Assembly: GCF_001269925.1 (NCBI RefSeq)
Contig: NZ_LHVO01000012.1
Coordinates: 1-64,000 of the forward strand
Length of the DNA: 64,000 nucleotides
Direction of reading: 5' to 3'
From: Pseudomonas sp. MIACH
Lineage (GTDB): Bacteria > Pseudomonadota > Gammaproteobacteria > Pseudomonadales > Pseudomonadaceae
Below are positions 34,433 through 43,183 of the stretch, one piece after another. The notes under the pieces were generated by a model. That model did no database searches. It saw nothing but the letters and a program-made list of their open reading frames with translations, and had not been told where the DNA came from. Position numbers and translations under genes: made by a program. The stretch's first letter is position 1, and every line of letters begins with the position of its first letter.

Positions 34433-35436
34433 CCCTGCTCAGTGCCCTTGAAGCGCACCCGGCGCGTTTTGATTTCTACACCGCCTTGCGCCAGTTGGAG
34501 TGCGCCTTTGCACACCTGCCGCGCATCGGCCAGGCCACGCGCCCGGCGGATGAGGCGGTGCGTTTCGGCCAGCATCCGTCGCTGGCGTTCGAGCCGGCAA
34601 TGATTGCCGGCCTGGTCCCGGGCGCCACGCCGAAACTGCTGCTGAATTTCTTCGGCCTGCTGGGCGCCAATGGCCCCTTGCCGACGCACCTCACCGAATA
34701 CATCCGCGATCGGCAACGCAACCTCAACGACCCCACGCTGGCGGCGTTTTGCGACGTGTTCCATCACCGCATGATCAGCCTGTTCTACCGCGCCTGGGCG
34801 AGTGCACAGCCGACGGTGAGCCTGGACCGACCGGGCGCAGATCGCTTCGCCGGCTATTTGGGCGCATTGATCGGCATCGGCATGCCGTCGCTGCAGGCGC
34901 GTGATGGTGTGGTGGATGTCGCCAAGCTGCATTTCGCCGGACGCCTGGGACCGCAGACGCGCAATGCCGAGGGCTTGGCGGCATTGCTTGGCGACTACCT
35001 CGGCGTACCGGTGCAGGTCGAGCAATTTGTCGGCCACTGGATGAGCTTGCCCGACGACGGCCTGTGCACCCTGCGCAGCGGCCCCGACGCGGCTGTACTC
35101 GGCCAGGCCACGGTCCTGGGCAGGAAAGTCTGGAACGCCCAGCACAAGTTTCGCCTGCTGATCGGCCCCCTGGACCTGGCGCAGACCCGCCGCCTGCTGC
35201 CCGGTGGGGACAGCCTGCAACGTCTGCAGGACTGGGTGCGCCAGTACGTTGGCCTGGCGATGGACTGGGACGTCAACCTGATCGTCAAGAAACGCCACCT
35301 GCCGCGCTTTCGCCTGGGCTCCACGCGATTGGGCCGCACCAGTTGGCTGAGCAGCAGGACGCCCCGTAGGGATGATCGGCAATTGCTGATCAATCCTCGA
35401 ACCGCATTTTTCTCGCAAGGACCTGTCCATGGCTGA
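34417..35436 (+). CDS. tssG: Type VI secretion baseplate subunit TssG
   Basis: The 339-aa product has the TssG pattern: HPARFDFYTALRQLECAF, VRFGQHPSLAFEPAMI, LLNFFGLLGANGPLPTHLTEY, and a C-terminal RFRLGSTRLGRTSWL. ATG 34417 was preferred over GTG 34396 because MRDPLTLL is a plausible native start and GGGTGGG precedes it. After the conserved LGRTSWL there are about 25 extra residues rich in Arg, reaching into the next gene; the 8-base overlap with clpV is tight. Confidence 0.93.
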   Translation: MRDPLTLLSALEAHPARFDFYTALRQLECAFAHLPRIGQATRPADEAVRFGQHPSLAFEPAMIAGLVPGATPKLLLNFFGLLGANGPLPTHLTEYIRDRQRNLNDPTLAAFCDVFHHRMISLFYRAWASAQPTVSLDRPGADRFAGYLGALIGIGMPSLQARDGVVDVAKLHFAGRLGPQTRNAEGLAALLGDYLGVPVQVEQFVGHWMSLPDDGLCTLRSGPDAAVLGQATVLGRKVWNAQHKFRLLIGPLDLAQTRRLLPGGDSLQRLQDWVRQYVGLAMDWDVNLIVKKRHLPRFRLGSTRLGRTSWLSSRTPRRDDRQLLINPRTAFFSQGPVHG

Positions 35437-38050
35437 TATCAGTCGCGTCGCGCTTTTCGGCAAGCTCAACAGCCTGTGCTACCGGGCGATTGAAAGCAGC
35501 ACCGTCTTCTGCAAACTGCGGGGCAACCCGTATGTGGAGGTGGTGCATTGGTTGCAACAGTTGCTGCAACTGACCGACTCGGACCTGCTGCGCCTGATCC
35601 GCCATTACGGCATTGATCCGGCGGTGCTGGACCGCGACCTCACCGCCGCCCTCGACCGCTTGCCACGGGGGGCGACGTCGGTCACGGACCTGTCCTCCCA
35701 GGTCGAGGAAACCGTCGAGCGTGCCTGGGTCTATGCAACGTTGATGCTGGGCGAGTCCCAGGTGCGTTCAGGTCATTTGCTGCTGGCACTGCTGAAAACC
35801 CCGGCCTTGCGCCACGGTGTGTATGGGCTGTCCCGCGAGTTCCATAAGGTCAGCATCGAAGCCCTCAGCGCGCAGTTTGGCGCACTGCTCCAGGGCTCGC
35901 CTGAGGCACAGATGACGGCCAGCGACGGATGCCAGGTACCGGGTGAGGCGGTTGGCGCACTGGCACCCACCCGCTTGCAAGCCTTGCAGCGCTTTACCGT
36001 CGACCTCACCGAGCAAGCGCGCCAGAACAGCATGGACCCCATCGTCGGACGCGATGAAGAGATCCGCCAGGTCATCGATATCTTGATGCGCCGCCGCCAG
36101 AACAACCCGTTGCTGGTGGGCGAGGCGGGCGTGGGCAAAACCGCCGTGGCGGAAGGGTTTGCCCAGCGCATTGCCTGCGGCGACGTGCCGCCGAGCCTCA
36201 AGGACGTGCGCTTGCTGGCGCTCGATGTGGGGCTGTTGCAGGCCGGCGCGAGCATGAAAGGCGAGTTTGAACAACGCCTGCGCTCGGTCATCGATGAGGT
36301 TCAGGCCAGCGAACAACCGGTGGTGCTGTTTATCGATGAAACCCACACCCTGGTCGGTGCGGGTGGCGCCGCCGGGACCGGCGATGCTGCCAACCTGCTC
36401 AAGCCGGCGTTGGCCCGTGGCAGCTTGCGTACCCTGGGCGCAACCACCTTCAGCGAGTACAAAAAACACATCGAAAAAGACCCGGCGTTGAGCCGGCGCT
36501 TCCAGACCGTGCAGGTCGATGAGCCGGATGAAAGCCGAGCGTTGCTGATGTTGCGGGGCCTGGCCCACACCCTGCAGGCGCACCATCAGGTGCAGATCCT
36601 CGATTCGGCGCTGGAAGCGGCAGTGCGCCTATCCCACCGTTATATTCCGGCGCGCCAGTTGCCCGACAAGGCGGTCAGCCTGATCGACACCGCCTGCGCC
36701 CGTGTCGCCGTCAGCCTGCATGCCACCCCGGCTGAGGTGGATGACAGTCGCCGACGTATCGAGTCCCTGGAAACCGAGCTTGGGATCATCGGACGTGAAA
36801 CCGCCATGGGCGTGGACACTGCCAGTCGCCGAGCTTCGGTCCTGGCGTTGCTGGCGACCGAGCGCGAGCGCCTGGATGGAGTGCAAGGACGTTGGGCCAA
36901 CGAGTTGGCGGTGGTGGCGCAGATCCAGCGCCTGCGCAACCAACTCGCCGAGTCAGACGACCGCGCCGCCGGCCTGGTAGAGCTGCGCCAGTTGCAGCAG
37001 CACCTGGCGGCCTTGCAAGGTGAACACCCGTTGGTGCTGATCAATGTCGACGAACACGCCGTGGCCGCGGTGGTGCAGGGCTGGACCGGCATCCCCGTGG
37101 GGCGCATGGTCAAGAACGAAGTCGAAACCGTGCTGCGCCTGGCAGAACGCCTGGGCCAGCGCATCATTGGCCAGGACCATGGGCTGGAGATGATCGCACG
37201 GCGCATCCACACCTCCCGCGCCGGCCTCGACAACCCTGGCAAACCGGTCGGTGTGTTCATGCTCGCCGGCCCCTCCGGGGTGGGCAAGACCGAGACCGCT
37301 CTGGCCCTTGCCGAGGCGTTGTATGGCGGCGAACAGAACGTCATCACGCTGAATATGAGCGAGTACCAGGAAGCCCATAGCGTCTCCACCCTCAAGGGCG
37401 CACCGCCCGGTTACGTGGGCTATGGCGAAGGCGGCGTGCTCACTGAGGCCGTGCGGCGCAAACCCTACAGCGTGGTGCTGCTGGACGAGGTGGAGAAGGC
37501 TCACCCGGATGTGCACGAGGTGTTTTTCCAGGTGTTCGACAAGGGCTGGATGGAGGACGGCGAAGGTCGAATCATCGACTTCAAGAACACCCTGATCCTG
37601 CTCACCACCAACACCGGCACCGACCTGATCAGCCACCTGTGCCGCGATCCGCACACCCGGCCTGCGCCGGACGCCATAGCCAAGGCTCTGCGCAAGCCGC
37701 TGCTGGAGGTGTTCCCGCCGGCCCTGCTCGGGCGCTTGGTGGTCATCCCGTACTACCCGCTGAGCGACGCCATGCTCGCGCGCATCATCCGCCTGCAACT
37801 GGGGCGGATCGAGCAGCGCATCACCGAGGGCTACAAAATCCCATTCACTTACAGCGATGACGTGGTGCAGTTGATCGCCAGCCGCTGCACCGAATTGGAG
37901 AGCGGTGGGCGGATGATTGACGCGATTCTGACCCATTCCATCCTGCCGACCATCAGCGCGCAGATGCTCAGCCGTCTGCTCACTGGGCCACCGGCCGCCT
38001 GTGTGGCGGTCACGGTAGAGGGGGCTCAGTTCGGTTACCGGTTCGAGTAG
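35429..38050 (+). CDS. tssH: Type VI secretion AAA+ ATPase ClpV (TssH)
   Basis: The 873-aa Hsp100 ATPase has an N-terminal Clp repeat domain with a TssB/C-binding role (about 1-160). AAA-1 follows with Walker A GEAGVGKT at 231-238 and Walker B VVLFIDETH. Then come a short middle coiled-coil (about 430-520) and AAA-2 with GPSGVGKT near 614-621 and VVLLDEVEKAH. It disassembles contracted sheaths for reuse. It overlaps tssG by eight bases. Both ATPase sites look intact. Confidence 0.95.
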   Translation: MADISRVALFGKLNSLCYRAIESSTVFCKLRGNPYVEVVHWLQQLLQLTDSDLLRLIRHYGIDPAVLDRDLTAALDRLPRGATSVTDLSSQVEETVERAWVYATLMLGESQVRSGHLLLALLKTPALRHGVYGLSREFHKVSIEALSAQFGALLQGSPEAQMTASDGCQVPGEAVGALAPTRLQALQRFTVDLTEQARQNSMDPIVGRDEEIRQVIDILMRRRQNNPLLVGEAGVGKTAVAEGFAQRIACGDVPPSLKDVRLLALDVGLLQAGASMKGEFEQRLRSVIDEVQASEQPVVLFIDETHTLVGAGGAAGTGDAANLLKPALARGSLRTLGATTFSEYKKHIEKDPALSRRFQTVQVDEPDESRALLMLRGLAHTLQAHHQVQILDSALEAAVRLSHRYIPARQLPDKAVSLIDTACARVAVSLHATPAEVDDSRRRIESLETELGIIGRETAMGVDTASRRASVLALLATERERLDGVQGRWANELAVVAQIQRLRNQLAESDDRAAGLVELRQLQQHLAALQGEHPLVLINVDEHAVAAVVQGWTGIPVGRMVKNEVETVLRLAERLGQRIIGQDHGLEMIARRIHTSRAGLDNPGKPVGVFMLAGPSGVGKTETALALAEALYGGEQNVITLNMSEYQEAHSVSTLKGAPPGYVGYGEGGVLTEAVRRKPYSVVLLDEVEKAHPDVHEVFFQVFDKGWMEDGEGRIIDFKNTLILLTTNTGTDLISHLCRDPHTRPAPDAIAKALRKPLLEVFPPALLGRLVVIPYYPLSDAMLARIIRLQLGRIEQRITEGYKIPFTYSDDVVQLIASRCTELESGGRMIDAILTHSILPTISAQMLSRLLTGPPAACVAVTVEGAQFGYRFE

Positions 38051-38086
38051 TGAGCCGCTTTTTCATTGATGACAGGAGTGGCACCC

Positions 38087-40048
38087 ATGCCCGCGACCCA
38101 AACCCACCGCGAAATCCAGGTCACCAGCGTATTGCCTGTCGATGTGCTGCTGTTTCGGCGCATGCAGGCGTTCGAAGGGTTGTCGCAACTCAGCGAGTAC
38201 ACGCTTGAGCTGTACAGTGAGCGCGGCGACTTGAATATCAACGACCTGCTGGCGACTCCGATGACCGTTGCGGTGGACCTGCCCACAGGCGGCAGCCGCT
38301 ACTTCAGCGGGCACGTCAGCCACTTTTCGGTGACCGGTTGCCAAGGCCGCTATGCGACCTATACGGCGGTAGTGCGCCCCTGGTTGTGGTTCCTGACGTT
38401 GGCCAGCGACTGTCGGATATTCCAGGCACTGAGCGTGCCGCAGATCCTCAAGCAGGTGTTCGCACCCTATAGCATCGCCGACGTCGACACCTCGGGCCTG
38501 AGCGGCAGCTACCCGGCGTTGACCTACTGCGTGCAATACCGCGAGAGCGACTTCAACTTCGTCAGTCGGCTGATGGAACGGGAGGGTATCTACTACTTTT
38601 TCAAGAGTGCGGCCGGGCGTCATACCATGGTGCTGGCCGATTCTTATGGCGCTCATTCACCGGCGCCGGGCTACGCGCAGGTGCGCTTCAGGCCGAGTGA
38701 CGACCCTGCCATCCGCCACAGCGAGGTGATCTATGACTGGCGCATGAGCGGCGAGGTGGCGCCAGGCGGCTACACCCTGCAGGATTTCGACTTTGAACGG
38801 CCGGCTGCCAACCTGCTCGCCAAGTCGACCCTGGCCGGTGATTATCCGCAGTCGCGCCATGAGCGATATGACTATCCAGGCCAGTACACCGAGCGCAAGC
38901 ACGGCGAAACCTACGCCCGGAGCCTGATCGAATCCGCGCATGTCGGCACCTGTCGCGTCACGGCGGCCACCGGCGCGCGCGGCTTGTTTCCGGGTGCCTT
39001 GATGACCCTTGTTGAGCACCCGCGCAGTGAGCAGAACGCCGAGTTTCTGGTGCTGGAGGCGCGCTATAGCGTGTCTTCGGCCCCCTATGAACCGACCCCA
39101 GCGGACGATCGCGCTCCGCTGTTCACCTGTGAGTTCGTCGCGCTGTCGTGCCAACAACCATTCCGCGCGCCGTGCCTGGCGCGCAAGCCGCTGATGCACG
39201 GCCCACAGACGGCCATCGTGGTGGGCAAAGAGGGCGAGGACATCTGGACCGACAAATACGGGCGCATCAAGGTGCAATTTCACTGGGACCGCGAGGGCCA
39301 GCGTGACGAAAACAGTTCGTGCTGGATCCGCGTGGCCCAGGGCTGGGCCGGCAAGCGCTGGGGCAGCCTGTATCTGCCGCGTATCGGCCAGGAGGTGGTG
39401 GTCAGCTTCCTTGAGGGCGACCCCGACCGGCCGCTGGTCACCGGCAGCGTGTATAACGCCGACACCCTGCCGCCGTATGCATTGCCGGAACATGCCACAC
39501 GCTCAACGATCATGAGTCGCTCGTCCAAGGGCGGCGGTGGTTACAACGAGCTGCGCTTCGACGACAAGAAAGGCGCTGAACAGGTGTTCCTGCACGCGCA
39601 GAACAACCTCGATCAGCGCGTGCTCAAGGACTCCCTGGAGTGGGTGGGCGGCGACCGTCATACCAAGGTCGACAAGGATCTGTGCGAGCAGGTCGGCGGT
39701 GACCGGCACTCGTCAGTCGGCGGGGCTCGCAACGAGAAAGTCGAAGGGGCACTCTCGATGACTGCCGGCGCCGACATGATCCTCGCGGGTGCGTTGAAGA
39801 CAGGCGTCAGCGCCGGTACCGACGTGTATATCAAAGGCGGCATGAATGTGGTGATCGAGGCGGGTGCGGGCATCACCCTGAAAGTCGGCTCGACCTGCCT
39901 CAACATCACGCCGGGCGGGATCCTCGCGTCGGTCGCCCCCGTACCCTCGCCAGCGGCCGGTATGGCCGCCACGGCGCTGGCGCAGTCGGCTGCTACCGGT
40001 CCTGCGGGCGTACCGCAACTGCCCAAGGAGGCCGACGATGGCCAGTAA
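38087..40048 (+). CDS. vgrG: Type VI secretion spike protein VgrG (TssI)
   Basis: The 653-aa protein has the gp27-like part (about 10-360; RRMQAFEGLSQLSEYTLEL, YRESDFNFVSRLMEREGIYYF) and the gp5-like OB fold (about 375-460; EDIWTDKYGRIKVQFHWDR, GWAGKRWGSLYLPRIGQEV). A beta-helix follows, ending with GSTCLNITPGGI and an Ala/Pro-rich tail. There is no effector or DUF2345 extension. AGGAG at 38074-38078 fits ATG 38087. No PAAR tip gene, effector or immunity gene follows, which is unusual for a vgrG. Confidence 0.95.
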   Translation: MPATQTHREIQVTSVLPVDVLLFRRMQAFEGLSQLSEYTLELYSERGDLNINDLLATPMTVAVDLPTGGSRYFSGHVSHFSVTGCQGRYATYTAVVRPWLWFLTLASDCRIFQALSVPQILKQVFAPYSIADVDTSGLSGSYPALTYCVQYRESDFNFVSRLMEREGIYYFFKSAAGRHTMVLADSYGAHSPAPGYAQVRFRPSDDPAIRHSEVIYDWRMSGEVAPGGYTLQDFDFERPAANLLAKSTLAGDYPQSRHERYDYPGQYTERKHGETYARSLIESAHVGTCRVTAATGARGLFPGALMTLVEHPRSEQNAEFLVLEARYSVSSAPYEPTPADDRAPLFTCEFVALSCQQPFRAPCLARKPLMHGPQTAIVVGKEGEDIWTDKYGRIKVQFHWDREGQRDENSSCWIRVAQGWAGKRWGSLYLPRIGQEVVVSFLEGDPDRPLVTGSVYNADTLPPYALPEHATRSTIMSRSSKGGGGYNELRFDDKKGAEQVFLHAQNNLDQRVLKDSLEWVGGDRHTKVDKDLCEQVGGDRHSSVGGARNEKVEGALSMTAGADMILAGALKTGVSAGTDVYIKGGMNVVIEAGAGITLKVGSTCLNITPGGILASVAPVPSPAAGMAATALAQSAATGPAGVPQLPKEADDGQ

Positions 40049-40100
40049 TGTTCTGCAGCGGGCGCGTCCGCACCAGTGGGAAGTTTATGGCTTGGAATAA
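40038..40100 (+). pseudogene. 20-codon ORF with strong ribosome binding site, probable remnant of a deleted gene
   Basis: AAGGAGG at 40025-40031 lies six bases before an ATG at 40038, which overlaps the end of vgrG. The frame reads MASNVLQRARPHQW and stops after 20 codons, inside the first codons of tssK. A strong, well placed site in front of a dead-end frame suggests that a former vgrG-distal gene (for example an effector chaperone or tssJ) was lost by deletion and its start kept. It might instead be a leader peptide coupling vgrG and tssK. Confidence 0.45.
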
Positions 40101-41418
40101 CAAAGTGGTCTGGTCCGAAGGCATGCTGTTGCAGCCCCAGCATCTGCAACAACATGACCGTTTCCTGCAGGCCCAACTGGAAGCGCGGGTCGGTCGGTTG
40201 CGCGCCTATGGGTGGGGCTTTTCCACACTGGAAATCGACCGGCAGCAACTGGCGCTGGGCAAACTGGCCTTGCTGTCCTGTGACGGGGTATTCCCGGATG
40301 GCACGCCGATGGGCTTGCCGTTCACCGATGAGATGCCGTTGCCCCTGGACATCCCTGCCGATGCCCGCGACCTGAACGTGGTGCTGGCGCTGCCCAGCCT
40401 GCGTCCCGGCGGGGTGGAAGTGGACGACGATCCGGGTTGGGAAAATTTCGCCCGCCATCGCAGCGTTGAATACGAAGCCTGGGACAGCAATGGCCTGGAC
40501 AGCAGTGCGCTGATGAACGTCGGTAAACTGCGACTGCGCCTGGCATTTGCAGGCGACGTGGCTGACGCCCATACCACCCTGGGCATCGCCCGCGTGGTGG
40601 AGAAACGCGCGGATAACAGTGTGCTGCTCGACCGCGATTATTGCCCGCCGTGCCTGGACATTCGCGTCGCCGAGCCGTTGGGGCGGTGTATTGATGAACT
40701 GTTGGGGCTGTTGCAGCAGCGGGGCGAAGCCCTGGCTATGCGCCTGATTGGCGCTGATGGCAGTGGGGAGACGCACATCGCGGACTTCCTGTTGCTGCAG
40801 GTGCTGAATCGCAGCGTGCCGTTGGTGCGCCACTTGTCACTGATGACTGGCCTGCACCCCGAGCAGTTGTACCGCGACCTCGCCAGCCTGGCCGGGGAGT
40901 TGGCAACGTTTACCCGCTCCGATAAACGCGCGGCGACGTACCCGGTCTACCGTCATACCGCGCTTGCCGAAACCTTTACCCCGGTGATTGATGACCTGCG
41001 TCGCACGCTGTCGACCCTCACGGATGTGCGCGCGGTTGCCATCGCGTTGGAAGAGCGCCAGTTCGGCATTCGCGTGGCGGTGTTGGCGGACAAGGAACTG
41101 CTGAGTTCGGCGACGTTCATCCTGGCGGTACAGGCGCAAATACCGGCTGACAGCCTGCGCGACAGTTTTCCGCGTCAGGTCAAGATCGGCTCGGTGGAGA
41201 AGATCCGCGACCTGGTCAACCTGCAGTTGCCGGGGATCGGTTTGCTCGCGCTGCCGGTCGCGCCACGGCAATTGCCGTTCCATGCAGGCGCCACATATTT
41301 TGAACTGGATCGCGCCAGCGAGTATTGGCAGTTGCTCAGCCAGTCGGCGGGCTTTGCCCTGCATATCGCCGGGGCATTTCCGGGACTGGATATACAGTTC
41401 TGGGCGATTCGCAACTGA
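40087..41418 (+). CDS. tssK: Type VI secretion baseplate subunit TssK
   Basis: The 443-aa protein opens with NNKVVWSEGMLLQPQHLQQH, the TssK signature, and ends with the PFHAGATYFELDRASEYWQL segment, at normal family length. TssK links the baseplate to the membrane complex through TssL/TssM, yet neither gene follows: the next feature is a REP doublet and then the convergent nuo operon. ATG 40087 is preceded by GGGAAG. It is the last gene of the locus. Confidence 0.94.
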   Translation: MAWNNKVVWSEGMLLQPQHLQQHDRFLQAQLEARVGRLRAYGWGFSTLEIDRQQLALGKLALLSCDGVFPDGTPMGLPFTDEMPLPLDIPADARDLNVVLALPSLRPGGVEVDDDPGWENFARHRSVEYEAWDSNGLDSSALMNVGKLRLRLAFAGDVADAHTTLGIARVVEKRADNSVLLDRDYCPPCLDIRVAEPLGRCIDELLGLLQQRGEALAMRLIGADGSGETHIADFLLLQVLNRSVPLVRHLSLMTGLHPEQLYRDLASLAGELATFTRSDKRAATYPVYRHTALAETFTPVIDDLRRTLSTLTDVRAVAIALEERQFGIRVAVLADKELLSSATFILAVQAQIPADSLRDSFPRQVKIGSVEKIRDLVNLQLPGIGLLALPVAPRQLPFHAGATYFELDRASEYWQLLSQSAGFALHIAGAFPGLDIQFWAIRN

Positions 41419-41464
41419 CGGCGGGGGCTGCCTTTAATGCCGTTCAGTCCAGGGAGAACCCTGT

Positions 41465-41605
41465 ACCTGTGGCGAGCGGGCTTGCCCCGCGTTGGGACGC
41501 GTAGCGGCCCCAGTAAAGCCGCTGCGGTGTGTCAGGTCGTTTGAGGGCGGCAGTTTTTGGGGCTGCTGCGCAGCCCAACGCGGGGCAAGCCCGCTCGCCA
41601 CAGGT
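41465..41605. repeat. REP doublet with perfect 32-bp arms
   Basis: Arms at 41465-41496 and 41574-41605 are perfect inverted copies of 32 bases with core GCGGGCTTGCCCCGC. The 77-base interior holds a second set of imperfect GC-rich inverted segments (AGCGGCCCC, AGCCGCT, GGGGCTGCTGCGCAG). It differs in sequence from the REP type at 4223 and 11498. It separates tssK from the terminator at 41665. Confidence 0.9.
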
Positions 41606-41664
41606 TAATGTGTACCCCCGTTCTGTTTCTTGATTGAACGGCATCGGGGCTGCCCTGGAAATGC

Positions 41665-41690
41665 AAAACGGCGCCCGAAGGCGCCGTTTT
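41665..41690. terminator. Bidirectional terminator between tssK and nuoN
   Basis: AAAACGGCGCC (41665-41675) pairs perfectly with GGCGCCGTTTT (41680-41690) around CGAA. It has T-tracts in both directions, so it can end the nuo operon (minus strand) as well as plus-strand transcription. Confidence 0.93.
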
Positions 41691-41712
41691 GTTTACCGCA
41701 TCGACTAAGCGA

Positions 41713-43176
41713 TCAAACGCCCAGCACCGCGTGCTGCACCAGGGTGAGCAACGGTTGTGGGTACACGCCCAGGAAGAAGGCGAGCAGGGCGATGGCCAGC
41801 AGCATCACACCACCGGCTTTCTGTTCCCAGTGCAGCTCGGCATCCACACGGCGCAGGTTTGGCTCGATCAGGTACAGGGTGACCATCACGCGCAGGTAGT
41901 AGAACACGCCGATGGCACTGCCCAGCACCAGGGACGCAACCAGCCACCACTCGTGGGCTTCGACACCGGTAGCCACAATGTAGAACTTGCCGATAAAGCC
42001 TGCGGTCAGCGGGATACCGGCCAGGGACAGCATCATCACGGTCAGTACGGCGGTCAGGTACGGACGGCGCCAGAACAGGCCGCGGTATTCGTACAGGGCG
42101 TCGGCGTCACGGCCTTTGTAAGGCGAGGACATCAAGGTGATCACGCCGAACGCGCCGAGGCTGGTGATCACGTAGGTGACCAGGTACACGCCGATGGCTT
42201 CCACGGCCAGGCCTTTGCTCGCCACCAGGGCGATCAGCAGGTAGCCGAAGTGAGCGATGGACGAGTAACCCAGCAGACGCTTGAGGTTGTTCTGGGTCAG
42301 CGCCAGCAGGTTGCCGAACAGGATCGACGCGATGGCGATCACGGTCAGCACGTCGCTCAGTACGCCGGTGTTGGCCGCAGGCGAGATCTGGAACAGACGC
42401 ACCATCACCGCAAACACAGCGACCTTGGACGCGGTCGCCAGGAATGCCGCCACCGGCGCCGGGGCGCCTTCGTACACGTCCGGGGTCCACAGGTGGAACG
42501 GCACCAGCGACAGCTTGAACGCCAGGCCGATCAGCATCATCGCCAGGCCCAGTTGGGCAATCGGCGCGGGGCTGTTGGTGGCGGCCAGGGCGTGACCGAT
42601 ACCGGTGAAGCTCAGGCTGCCGGCTTCGGCGTAGAGCAGGGCCATGCCGAACAACAGGAACGCGGAACCGGCGGCCGACAGCACCATGTACTTGATGCCG
42701 GCTTCCAGGGAGCGCTTGTTGAAGAAGGCGTAGGCCACCAGGCCGTAGGTCGGGATCGACAGCAGTTCCAGGCCGATGAACAAGCCGGCCAGGTGCTGCG
42801 CGCTGACCAGCACGATACCGCCGGCCGCAGCCAACAGGATCAGCAGATACAGCTCTTCGCGGTTGCCCGGGTAGCCGGTGCCGCCTTCGCCGAGGTAGGC
42901 GTGGGCGAGGGTGACGCAGGCGAGGGTGGCGACGAGGATCAGCGCGATATACAGCAGCGCGAAGTCATCGACCATCATCAGCGGAGTCACCGCCAGTGGC
43001 GCGACCTTGAGTGCCGGGATAATCGACAGCAAGGCCAGGTTCAAACCGGCGCAGGACAGCAGGAACGTTTGTGAATGATTGCGGCGCCAGGCGATCGCCA
43101 GCATCACCACCACGATGGTGAGGCTGGTGATCAGCAGCGGCGCAAGCGCGATAAAGTGTTGGATCGTGAATTCCAT
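41713..43176 (-). CDS. nuoN: NADH-quinone oxidoreductase subunit N
   Basis: The 487-aa antiporter-like subunit of complex I has about 14 membrane helices. The proton-channel features [12 protein letters not shown] and [16 protein letters not shown], and [15 protein letters not shown] near the C-terminal half, are typical of NuoN. ATG 43176 gives [13 protein letters not shown]; the open frame upstream is in the spacer before it. It is the last gene of the operon, seven bases after nuoM. Confidence 0.96.
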   Translation of the reverse strand: MEFTIQHFIALAPLLITSLTIVVVMLAIAWRRNHSQTFLLSCAGLNLALLSIIPALKVAPLAVTPLMMVDDFALLYIALILVATLACVTLAHAYLGEGGTGYPGNREELYLLILLAAAGGIVLVSAQHLAGLFIGLELLSIPTYGLVAYAFFNKRSLEAGIKYMVLSAAGSAFLLFGMALLYAEAGSLSFTGIGHALAATNSPAPIAQLGLAMMLIGLAFKLSLVPFHLWTPDVYEGAPAPVAAFLATASKVAVFAVMVRLFQISPAANTGVLSDVLTVIAIASILFGNLLALTQNNLKRLLGYSSIAHFGYLLIALVASKGLAVEAIGVYLVTYVITSLGAFGVITLMSSPYKGRDADALYEYRGLFWRRPYLTAVLTVMMLSLAGIPLTAGFIGKFYIVATGVEAHEWWLVASLVLGSAIGVFYYLRVMVTLYLIEPNLRRVDAELHWEQKAGGVMLLAIALLAFFLGVYPQPLLTLVQHAVLGV

Positions 43177-43183
43177 AGCGCTC

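Noticed and set aside
35768..36586. 272-codon minus-strand frame inside clpV
   Set aside because: It is antisense to the first ATPase domain of clpV and has the low-complexity look of shadow frames.
41465..41605. Insertion sequence or CRISPR-like array at the inverted repeats after tssK
   Set aside because: There is no transposase frame, no target duplication and only one pair of arms; it fits a REP doublet.
41689..43074. Long plus-strand frame opposite nuoN, and similar ones opposite nuoM and nuoL (43079-44560, 44861-46420)
   Set aside because: They are Gln/His/Arg-rich products with no domain, exactly antisense to well-conserved membrane subunits. They reflect codon bias.
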